From assembly GCA_934623575.1 (NCBI GenBank), contig CAKTVL010000013.1:1-45912 (forward strand): DNA of 45,912 bases. The letters are read 5' to 3'. Made by a program: the position numbers and the translations under genes. Numbering within the stretch: position 1 is the stretch's first letter; each line of letters starts with the position of its first letter. The notes under the pieces are model-generated. The model was given only the letters and a program-made list of their open reading frames with translations, made no database searches and was not told where the DNA came from. The stretch comes from an uncultured Oscillospiraceae bacterium (GTDB lineage Bacteria > Bacillota > Clostridia > Oscillospirales > Oscillospiraceae). Shown here one piece after another: positions 17,097-23,859 of the stretch.

Positions 17097-17462
17097 GTGG
17101 ACGACATCAATGAAAAACTCAACGCGCTGCTGTCCGATCCCGGCAGCATGGCGCAGATCATGCAGCTGGCCCAGCAGCTCTCCGGCACCGCCCAGGGCGA
17201 CGGTCCCCCGCCTCCGCCCGCTCCCGCACCGGCACCGCCGCCGGCGCCGCTGCCAGCCATCGACCCGCAGACCATCGCCAAATTTCTCCCGCTCCTGCAG
17301 GAGCTGACCCGCGACACCAGCCAGACCACCCAGCTGCTTTACGCCCTGCGCCCCTTCCTGAAGGAGGAAAAGCAGGATAAGGTGGCCCGGGCCGCCCGCC
17401 TGGCCCGGCTCATCACCATCGGCAAGCGCTTTCTCTCGGAAGGGGGCGGTCTGCCTGTATAA
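17097..17462 (+). CDS. Proline-linker protein of unknown function, second of the cluster
   Basis: 121 residues, GTG start preceded by GGAAAGGGGG. There are three parts: an N-terminal helix shared with the upstream protein (residues 1-30); a proline/alanine linker (residues about 37-58, PPPPPAPAPAPPPAP); and a C-terminal basic helical region (LLYALRPFLKEEKQDKVARAARLARLITIG). No membrane helix is evident. The reading frame overlaps the start of the next gene by 8 nt. Function unknown. Confidence 0.7.
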   Translation: MDDINEKLNALLSDPGSMAQIMQLAQQLSGTAQGDGPPPPPAPAPAPPPAPLPAIDPQTIAKFLPLLQELTRDTSQTTQLLYALRPFLKEEKQDKVARAARLARLITIGKRFLSEGGGLPV

Positions 17463-17733
17463 CCGCTACATCCGCGGCGACGACGGCGCCTATACCCGCG
17501 TCCCCGTGGACGATGCCCCGCCGCCCCGTCAGGAGCCGCCCCCGCATGCGCCCCCTCCTCCGCCACCCGGCGGCGCGCCGGAGCGCAGCTTTTTCAACGA
17601 CCTGCTGGAAAAGCTGCACTTGGGCGACCTGGACGCCGGCGACCTTCTGCTGCTGTTCCTGCTGTTCTATCTCTCCCGTCAGAAGGCCGACGAGGAGCTG
17701 CTCATCGCCATCGGCCTGCTGCTGATCCTCTGA
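17455..17733 (+). CDS. Small protein with proline linker and hydrophobic C-terminus, third of the cluster; probable CTG start
   Basis: I infer initiation at CTG 17455, giving LYNRYIRGDDGAYTRVPVDD, because AAGGGGG lies about 9 nt upstream, the start overlaps the previous stop, and the frame has no ATG, GTG or TTG there; a GTG at 17506 would lose the conserved-looking YNRYIRGDDG head. At 92 residues it has a charged head, a P/H-rich linker, and a hydrophobic tail with two leucine-rich stretches (DLLLLFLLFYLSRQ and ELLIAIGLLLIL) that could sit in or on the membrane. Function unknown. Confidence 0.65.
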   Translation: MYNRYIRGDDGAYTRVPVDDAPPPRQEPPPHAPPPPPPGGAPERSFFNDLLEKLHLGDLDAGDLLLLFLLFYLSRQKADEELLIAIGLLLIL

Positions 17734-17749
17734 CTTCCAGTATTTGCAT

Positions 17750-17778
17750 TTGCGAAAAGGTTACAAAACGGTTACAAT
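17750..17778 (+). promoter_or_regulatory. Sigma-A promoter for the 21-residue cysteine peptide
   Basis: TTGCGA (17750-17755), 17 bp, TACAAT (17773-17778); expected start near 17785, about 40 nt before the ATG. Confidence 0.75.
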
Positions 17779-17824
17779 ATCCTCGTCCTTGCAAGGCAGA
17801 TCCCATACAGGAGGTACAGCAACC

Positions 17825-17890
17825 ATGTTCTGCGATTTCGACTGCGCTTCCCTGCTGAAGCTGCTGTGCAGCTGGTTCGGCAAGTGCTGA
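17825..17890 (+). CDS. 21-residue cysteine-rich peptide in its own transcription unit
   Basis: The frame ATG to TGA encodes MFCDFDCASLLKLLCSWFGK plus a final C, 21 residues with cysteines at positions 3, 7, 15 and 21. AGGAGG (17809-17814) lies 10 nt upstream, a consensus promoter lies at 17750-17778 and a long terminator hairpin at 17956-18000, so the peptide is the only evident product of a roughly 215-nt transcript. The middle (ASLLKLLCSWFGK) can form an amphipathic or membrane-active helix. There is no leader/core split and no radical SAM or protease gene beside it. It could be a secreted or membrane peptide, a metal- or redox-active peptide, or a regulatory leader peptide for the transporter gene downstream. 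Function unknown. Confidence 0.7.
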   Translation: MFCDFDCASLLKLLCSWFGKC

Positions 17891-17955
17891 CACCGCTGCG
17901 CGTACAATAGGCGCCGCCGCCCGCGCAGACCGCGCGGAGCATCTGCGGCACACCG

Positions 17956-18000
17956 AAAGCGGCGCACGACACCCCGACGGGTGCCGTGCGCCGCTTTTTT
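17956..18000 (+). terminator. Intrinsic terminator after the cysteine peptide
   Basis: Stem AAAGCGGCGCACG (17956-17968) pairs with CGTGCGCCGCTTT (17985-17997), with an inner CACCC/GGGTG stem, then TTT. It is one of the strongest hairpins in the window. Confidence 0.9.
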
Positions 18001-18064
18001 GCCGCATTCTCGCTTATTTCCATTCCTTTCTCGCGCGTTCCAACATAGAATCACACATTGTCAA

Positions 18065-18093
18065 TAGACACTTTCGCCTGCTTCTGGTATACT
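18065..18093 (+). promoter_or_regulatory. Sigma-A-like promoter for the MMPL transporter operon
   Basis: TAGACA (18065-18070), 17 bp, TATACT (18088-18093). Confidence 0.6.
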
Positions 18094-18129
18094 TATTATA
18101 ATTTTGTTCCTATCAAAAGGAGGGTCGCT

Positions 18130-20613
18130 ATGGCGGAAACAACGGCGCAGAAGCCGACCTTTATGACAAAGCTGGCCACGATGATCGTGGATAAGCGAAA
18201 CCTGTTTTTCCTGCTCACCATCATTCTGCTGATCTTTTCAGCCTTTTCCCGGAACTGGGTCCAGGTCGAGAACGAGCTGACTGCCTTCCTGCCGGACGAT
18301 TCCGAGACGAAGCAGGCGCTGAACGTGATGGAGGACCAGTTCACCACCTACGGCACCGCGGACGTCATGGTGGAGAACATCACCTACGACAGCGCCCAGG
18401 TCCTGGCGGACCGGCTGGCGGAGATCAAGGGCGTGCAGAGCGTGAGCTTTGACAACACCACCGACCACTACAGCGCGGCCTCCGCCCTGTTCAGCGTGAC
18501 CTTCGACTACGACGAGAGCGACGACCGGTGCCTGACCGCGCTGGAGGACGTGAAAAGCTCCCTGAGCAGCTACGACCTGTATGTCTCCACCGATCTGGGC
18601 AACACGCTGCAGGAGACCATCGCCTCCGAGGTCAGCATCATCATGGTCTATGTGGCGGTGATCGTGGTGGTGGTACTGACACTGACCTCCCAGACCTACG
18701 GCGAGGTGCCGGTGCTGCTGCTGACCTTCGTCATTGCCATGATACTGAACCAGGGCAGCAACTACCTGCTGGGCACTATCTCCTTTGTCTCCAACTCCGT
18801 GACCAGCATCCTGCAGCTGGCGCTGTCGCTGGACTATGCCGTCATCCTGTGCAACCATTTCAAGGAGGAGCGGGAGACGCTACCGGTGCGCGAGGCCGCC
18901 ATCGCGGCCCTGAGCCGGGCGATACCGGAGATCTGCGCCAGCTCCCTGACCACCATCGGCGGCCTGGCGGCCATGCTGTTCATGCAGTTCAAGATCGGTC
19001 CGGACATGGGCATCTGCCTGATCAAGGCCATCCTGTTTGCCCTGCTGTCCGTGTTCGTGGTCATGCCGGGGCTGCTGGTGCTGTTCGGCCCGCTGATTGA
19101 AAAGACAAAGCATAAAAATTTCGTCCCCAAGATCCCCTTTGTGGGTGAGTTTGACTATAAAACGCGGTTCATCATCCCCGTCCTGTTTGTGGTGCTGGTG
19201 GTGGGCGGCATCTATTTCTCCAACAAGTGCCCCTACGCCTACGGCTACAGCAACCTCACCACGCCCAAGCTCAACGAGACGCAGATCGCGGAAAACACCA
19301 TCAAGGACACCTTCACCAGCAAGAACATGGTGGCGCTGGTGGTCCCCGCCGGGGACTATGAAAAGGAAGCGCGGTTGCTGCAGATGCTGGATGGCTATGA
19401 CGAGGTGGACTACACCATGGGTCTGGCCAACGTGGAGGCCATGGACGGCTATATGCTGGCCGACGGCCTGACGCCGCGCCAGTTCGCGGAGCTGGCGGAC
19501 CTGGATTACGAGATGGCGCAGCTGCTCTACAGCGCCTATGCCATGGAGCAGGGCGACTACGGCAAGCTGGCCGGAAACCTGGCCTCCTACAAGGTACCGC
19601 TGATGGATATGTTCCTGTTCGTCTGCGACCAGGTGGACGCCGGTATCGTTGACCTCAGCGACGAGCAGACCGAGACGCTGATGGACGCCCGCAGCCAGAT
19701 CGAGAGCGCCAAGGCGCAGCTGCAGGGCACGGAATACAGCCGGATGCTGCTCTACCTGACGCTGCCGGTCAGCGGGGACGAGACCTATGCCTTTACAGAC
19801 ACCATCCGCGACCTGGCCAAGGGCTTCTACCCCGACGGGGACGTATATGTGGCCGGTGATTCCACCAATGAGTACGATTTTGAGAAGTCCTTCTCCCGGG
19901 ACAACACCGTGGTCAGCGTGGTCTCCATCCTGATCGTGCTGGTGGTGCTGCTGTTCACCTTCAACTCCGCCGGCATGCCCCTGCTGCTGATCCTGGTCAT
20001 CCAGGGCAGTATCTGGATCAACTTCTCCATCCCGGCATTGACCGATTCCCCGCTGTTCTTCATGAGCTACCTGGTAGTCAGCTCCATCCAGATGGGCGCC
20101 AACATCGACTACGCCATCGTTATCGCCAGCCGGTATCAGGAGCTGAAGGGCCGCATGGAGCACAAGCGCGCCATTATCGAGACCCTGAACTTCGCCTTCC
20201 CCACCATCATCACCTCCGGCACCATCCTGACGGTGGCCGGTATCCTCATCGGAAAAATGACCTCCGAGCCCACCATCGCCGGCATCGGCCAGAGCCTGGG
20301 CCGCGGCACGATCCTCTCCATGCTTCTGGTCCTGTTCGTGCTGCCGCAGATCCTGCTGATCGGCAGCAAGGTCATTGACAAGACGTCCTTTGCCGTGCCC
20401 AAGGTCCTGCACCGGGCGGAGCGCAGCGGCCGCGTGGTCATCAACGGCGTGGTCAGCGGCGAGATACGCGGCAGCGTCACCGGCGTCATGCGCGCCACCG
20501 TGGACGGCGACGTGAACCTGAATGTCATCTCCGGCGACATCGCCGGTGTCGAAGAGGAAAAGCTGATACCCGACCACACCGGAAAGGAGGCGGACGACCA
20601 TGACCTCCAGTAA
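18130..20613 (+). CDS. MMPL/RND-superfamily transporter with C-terminal beta-repeat tail
   Basis: Large polytopic exporter of the MMPL type (YdgH-like), which typically move lipids or hydrophobic compounds. The 827 residues from an ATG with AAGGAGGG upstream show TM1 near 25-45, a first extracytoplasmic domain (about 48-165), a TM bundle 170-350, a second extracytoplasmic domain (about 390-590), and a TM bundle 600-755. SLDYAVILCNHF and NIDYAIVIASRYQE are the paired GxxxDY-like TM4/TM10 motifs with acidic residues expected in proton-coupled RND proteins. After the last helix a tail (about 765-810) repeats short G-x-V units (VVINGVVSGEIRGSVTG, VDGDVNLNVISGDIAG), resembling bactofilin-type beta-solenoid. 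It overlaps the next gene by 14 nt. Substrate unknown. Confidence 0.88.
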   Translation: MAETTAQKPTFMTKLATMIVDKRNLFFLLTIILLIFSAFSRNWVQVENELTAFLPDDSETKQALNVMEDQFTTYGTADVMVENITYDSAQVLADRLAEIKGVQSVSFDNTTDHYSAASALFSVTFDYDESDDRCLTALEDVKSSLSSYDLYVSTDLGNTLQETIASEVSIIMVYVAVIVVVVLTLTSQTYGEVPVLLLTFVIAMILNQGSNYLLGTISFVSNSVTSILQLALSLDYAVILCNHFKEERETLPVREAAIAALSRAIPEICASSLTTIGGLAAMLFMQFKIGPDMGICLIKAILFALLSVFVVMPGLLVLFGPLIEKTKHKNFVPKIPFVGEFDYKTRFIIPVLFVVLVVGGIYFSNKCPYAYGYSNLTTPKLNETQIAENTIKDTFTSKNMVALVVPAGDYEKEARLLQMLDGYDEVDYTMGLANVEAMDGYMLADGLTPRQFAELADLDYEMAQLLYSAYAMEQGDYGKLAGNLASYKVPLMDMFLFVCDQVDAGIVDLSDEQTETLMDARSQIESAKAQLQGTEYSRMLLYLTLPVSGDETYAFTDTIRDLAKGFYPDGDVYVAGDSTNEYDFEKSFSRDNTVVSVVSILIVLVVLLFTFNSAGMPLLLILVIQGSIWINFSIPALTDSPLFFMSYLVVSSIQMGANIDYAIVIASRYQELKGRMEHKRAIIETLNFAFPTIITSGTILTVAGILIGKMTSEPTIAGIGQSLGRGTILSMLLVLFVLPQILLIGSKVIDKTSFAVPKVLHRAERSGRVVINGVVSGEIRGSVTGVMRATVDGDVNLNVISGDIAGVEEEKLIPDHTGKEADDHDLQ

Positions 20614-23242
20614 GCGTACCGCGCTCCGCCGCGCCGTCTCCCTCCTGCTGACAGTGCTGCTGTCCGTCTGCCTGTGCGTTCCCGCGCTGGCGGCAGAGGA
20701 CACCCTGACCATCTCCACTGCGGAGCAGCTGAAGTCCTTCGCCGCCTCCTGCGCCTATGACGCCTGGTCCAAGGGCCTTACGGTGGTGCTGGACAGCGAC
20801 ATCGACATGAAGGGCGAAGCCCTGTCCGTGCCCATCTTTCTGGGCACCTTTGACGGCCAGGGCCACAAGATCACCAATGTAAAGCTGATGGACAGCGCCT
20901 CCGGCTACGGCGTGTTCGGCCGCATCGCCCAGAGCGGCACGGTGAAGAACCTCACCGTCTCCGGCGACGTGACTCCCTCCGGGACCCAGTCGTACATCGG
21001 CGGCATCGCCGGCTATAACTACGGCATCATCCGGAACTGCCGCTTCTCCGGCACCGTCACCGGCGGGGACATCGTGGGCGGCATCGCCGGTTATAACGGC
21101 GACACCGGCGTCATCGACCAGTGCGGCACCGACGGCACGGTGCAGTCTACCTCCGCCACCGGCGGCATCGCCGGGCAGAACTACGGCACCATCCGGAGCT
21201 GCACCAGCAGCATGGCCGTGGACACACAGGTCAACGACAGCGACGCCCCCGCCGCCGACCTGGAGAGCACGCTCTACAGCCTGCTCAAGGGCCAGCAGAC
21301 CGCCGAGACCGGCGCCAACACCGACGCGGGCGGCATTGCCGGCTACTCCACCGGCACCATCGAGAACTGCACCAACACAGGCACGGTGGGCTATCCCCAT
21401 GTGGGCTACAACGTAGGCGGCATCGTGGGCCGTCAGGACGGCCTGGTATCCGGCTGCACCAACACCGGCAGCGTGCAGGGCCGCAAGGACGTGGGCGGCA
21501 TCGTGGGCCAGATGATCCCCGACATCACCATACAGGCGGGGCCGGACCGCGTAGCGCAGCTGCGCGGTGAGCTGGAGACCCTGGCCGACCTGACGGAGCA
21601 CACCACCAACGACGTGTCCGACACCTCCGACATGGTCACCGACCACGTCTCCCGCATCAACAAATACGCCAGCAGTGCCGAGACCACCGTCAGTGACCTG
21701 GTGGGCCAGCTGCGGAAGGATATGACCGTCGAGGAATTTCAGGAATGGCTCCAGAAGGTGGGCGAAAGCTCCGACGCCATCCACGGCGACCTCAGCGGCA
21801 TCGGCAACGAGATGGACGGCCTCACTAGCGGCCTGGTCAGCGCCAACAAGACCCTGTCGGCGGACCTGCGTGCGGTCAACGACCAGCTGAACAGCACCAT
21901 GAATCTGTTCCTGACACTGGTGGACGAGGTCACCACCGGCAGCGGCGACGTGACCAAGGACGTATCCGAAGACACGCTGTACAGTGCCAAGCGCGGCAAG
22001 GCCGTGGACTGCGTCAACCGCGGCACGGTGGAGGGCGACCGCAACGTGGGCGGCATCGCCGGCGCGCTGGCCATCGAATACGACTACGACCGGGAGGACG
22101 ACCTGCTGCCCAGCGGCAGCCGGACGGTGAAATACACCTACCTGACCCGGGCCATATTGCTGGATTGTGATAACTACGGTACCGTCACGGCCAAAAAGAG
22201 CTGCGCCGGCAGCGTGGCGGGCCGGATGGACCTGGGCACCGTGTACGGCTGCGGCGGCTGGGGCGACACCCAGGTGGAAAGCGGCGATTACGTCGGCGGC
22301 GTGGTGGGCCTGTCCCTGACCTCCGTGCGGCACAGCTGGGCCAAGTGCATGCTGTCCGGCGGCAGCTATGTGGGCGGCATCACCGGCTCCGGCAGCACCG
22401 TCACCGACTGCATCGCCATGCCGGAGATCATCTCCGCCACGCAGTTCTCCGGCGGCATCGCCGGGGAGATCACCAACACCTGCAGCGGCGACCTCTTCGT
22501 GTCCGATACTCTGGCCGGCGTGGACCGGGTCAGCTATCAGGGCAAGGCGGAGCCTGTCACCTACGACCAGCTGCTGGCGCGCACGGACATTCCGGAGGAC
22601 TTCCGCACCCTGACGCTGCGCTTCGTGGCGGAGGGCAATGTGCTCAAGAAGCTCACCTTCGACTACGGCGCCTCCTTCGGCGATGACGTATTCCCCGCCG
22701 CGCCGGAAAAAGAGGACTGCTACGTCCGCTGGGACAAAACAGACCTGACGGATCTGTGCTTTGACACCACGGTCACGGCCGTCTACGAGCCGTACATCAC
22801 CGCTCTGTCCTGGTCCGGCTCTGGGGATGAGACAGCCCAGCCCGCGCTGCTGGCGGAGGGCAAATTCCGCGACGGCGACCGCCTGCAGGCCGCCGAAGTG
22901 GACTTCCCGTCGGAGCTGACCGGCGAGCCGGTGACCGCCATGCGGGTGACTATCCCCGACGATGCGGCGGACAGCCACACCATCCGCTGGCTGCTGCCGG
23001 AGGACGCGCCCCGGCGGATACTGGTCTACGTCAGCACCGGGGACGGCTGGAGGGTGGTCCCCCATGACACGGCGGGCAGCTATCTGCGCTTCGCCATGGA
23101 TGGCAGCGGACGCTTCGCCGTGGTGCGGGACGAGAGCATCCCCCTGTGGGTGCGGTTCGTCTCCGGCGGCGGCGCGGCGCTGGCCATTGCCGCCGTGCTG
23201 GCACTGCACCACCTGCGGAAAAAGAAAAAAGTGCAGACATAA
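20600..23242 (+). CDS. GLUG-repeat surface protein with signal peptide and C-terminal membrane anchor
   Basis: Secreted, membrane-tethered protein of 880 residues. A signal peptide (SLLLTVLLSVCLCVPALA, cleavage after ALA about residue 31) leads to beta-helix-type GLUG motifs: GGIAGYNYGIIRNC, GGIAGYNGDTGVIDQC, GGIAGQNYGTIRSC (about 133-200), GGIAGYSTGTIENC and GGIVGRQDGLVSGC (about 244-310), and later copies such as GGIAGALAIEYD and GGITGSGSTVTDC (about 470-640). Residues about 314-445 form a polar helical, coiled-coil-like insert reminiscent of YhgE/Pip-type stalks. The C-terminus has one helix (GGGAALAIAAVLALHHL) and a KKKKK-like stop-transfer. It overlaps the transporter gene by 14 nt, so they form an operon and probably act together at the envelope. 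No LPXTG is seen. Confidence 0.85.
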   Translation: MTSSKRTALRRAVSLLLTVLLSVCLCVPALAAEDTLTISTAEQLKSFAASCAYDAWSKGLTVVLDSDIDMKGEALSVPIFLGTFDGQGHKITNVKLMDSASGYGVFGRIAQSGTVKNLTVSGDVTPSGTQSYIGGIAGYNYGIIRNCRFSGTVTGGDIVGGIAGYNGDTGVIDQCGTDGTVQSTSATGGIAGQNYGTIRSCTSSMAVDTQVNDSDAPAADLESTLYSLLKGQQTAETGANTDAGGIAGYSTGTIENCTNTGTVGYPHVGYNVGGIVGRQDGLVSGCTNTGSVQGRKDVGGIVGQMIPDITIQAGPDRVAQLRGELETLADLTEHTTNDVSDTSDMVTDHVSRINKYASSAETTVSDLVGQLRKDMTVEEFQEWLQKVGESSDAIHGDLSGIGNEMDGLTSGLVSANKTLSADLRAVNDQLNSTMNLFLTLVDEVTTGSGDVTKDVSEDTLYSAKRGKAVDCVNRGTVEGDRNVGGIAGALAIEYDYDREDDLLPSGSRTVKYTYLTRAILLDCDNYGTVTAKKSCAGSVAGRMDLGTVYGCGGWGDTQVESGDYVGGVVGLSLTSVRHSWAKCMLSGGSYVGGITGSGSTVTDCIAMPEIISATQFSGGIAGEITNTCSGDLFVSDTLAGVDRVSYQGKAEPVTYDQLLARTDIPEDFRTLTLRFVAEGNVLKKLTFDYGASFGDDVFPAAPEKEDCYVRWDKTDLTDLCFDTTVTAVYEPYITALSWSGSGDETAQPALLAEGKFRDGDRLQAAEVDFPSELTGEPVTAMRVTIPDDAADSHTIRWLLPEDAPRRILVYVSTGDGWRVVPHDTAGSYLRFAMDGSGRFAVVRDESIPLWVRFVSGGGAALAIAAVLALHHLRKKKKVQT

Positions 23243-23280
23243 TAAGCATCCCCCGGCAAGAGCCGGGGGATGCTTATTAT
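23241..23280. terminator. Bidirectional terminator between convergent genes
   Basis: Stem AATAAGCATCCCCCGGC (23241-23257), loop AAGA, GCCGGGGGATGCTTATT (23262-23278). It serves the GLUG gene on plus and the 95-residue gene on minus, overlapping both stop regions. Confidence 0.88.
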
Positions 23281-23564
23281 TCATAGTCAAAGATGGCCTT
23301 CTTTTCCAGCAGCGGGCCGAATTCGTCCTTCCACCGGTGGTGCATGGTGGATACGTCATACCGCGGCAGCGCGTCCGCGTCCATGTCCAGCCGGATCAGC
23401 ACGTCGTAGCGGTTGTCACGGTCCACGCAGTTTGGGATGACCTCCGCCCCGCCGACGCCGGGGATCTCCGCCGACACCGAGAATATCTCGCGGATGCGGG
23501 GCAGCAGCTCCACTCGCCGGGCGTAGGCCTCCGGCGTGTACTTGGCCAAAATGCAGTGCTTCAT
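23277..23564 (-). CDS. Dabb-like (dimeric alpha/beta barrel) small protein
   Basis: 95 residues starting MKHCILAKYTPEAYARR, with GAGGCGG upstream. The order helix (residues 10-27), strand, DNRYDVLIRLDMDADALPRYD (residues about 54-74) and a C-terminal MHHRWKDEFGPLLEKKAIFDYE resembles stress-responsive Dabb proteins, a fold that forms dimeric barrels. Function is unknown for this branch. It is last in rarA-DUF951-small membrane protein-this gene; the stop codon lies inside the shared terminator. Confidence 0.65.
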   Translation of the reverse strand: MKHCILAKYTPEAYARRVELLPRIREIFSVSAEIPGVGGAEVIPNCVDRDNRYDVLIRLDMDADALPRYDVSTMHHRWKDEFGPLLEKKAIFDYE

Positions 23565-23571
23565 GGCCGCC

Positions 23572-23670
23572 TCACAGTCCGATGTACGGCACCACCAGCG
23601 TAATGACCATAACGACGGCCAGCAGCAGGGCGATGCCCATGGCAAAATACCTTGTCCATTTGGGTCTCAT
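23572..23670 (-). CDS. 32-residue single-span membrane protein
   Basis: MRPKWTRYFAMGIALLLAVV then MVITLVVPYIGL: a basic head and one hydrophobic helix. Start overlaps the DUF951 stop by 4 nt (ATGA) and GGAGGA sits 7 nt upstream; the next gene starts 7 nt after its stop, so it is embedded in the operon. The build resembles the Prli42/DUF4044-type miniproteins of Firmicutes, some of which anchor stress complexes at the membrane; identity is not established. Confidence 0.75.
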   Translation of the reverse strand: MRPKWTRYFAMGIALLLAVVMVITLVVPYIGL

Positions 23671-23858
23671 TGCAGTTCCTCCTTCGGCACGATGCGCCGT
23701 ATCATTTTTTCCACCTTCCGCCGGGGCTGCATGACCTCGTGGCCGCAGCCCTGGCATCTCAGCTTGATGTCCATGCCCACACGGAGCACCTGCCAGCGCT
23801 TGCTGCCGCAGGGATGCTCCTTTTTCAGTTCCAGAATGTCGTTCAGCTGCAAGTCCAT
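23667..23858 (-). CDS. DUF951 family protein
   Basis: 63 residues containing the DUF951 signature: LNDILELKKEHPCGSKRWQV, then GMDIKLRCQGCGHEVMQPR. Three cysteines (in PCG and CQGCGH) suggest a small zinc-ribbon-like or nucleic-acid-associated domain. It starts one base after the rarA stop. Function of the family is unknown; it is widespread in Firmicutes, often beside replication or translation genes. Confidence 0.9.
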   Translation of the reverse strand: MDLQLNDILELKKEHPCGSKRWQVLRVGMDIKLRCQGCGHEVMQPRRKVEKMIRRIVPKEELQ

Positions 23859-23859
23859 G

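Noticed and set aside
18880..20718. Long minus-strand frame opposite the MMPL transporter
   Set aside because: H-, D- and Q-rich composition without domains; it is a reverse shadow of the transporter.
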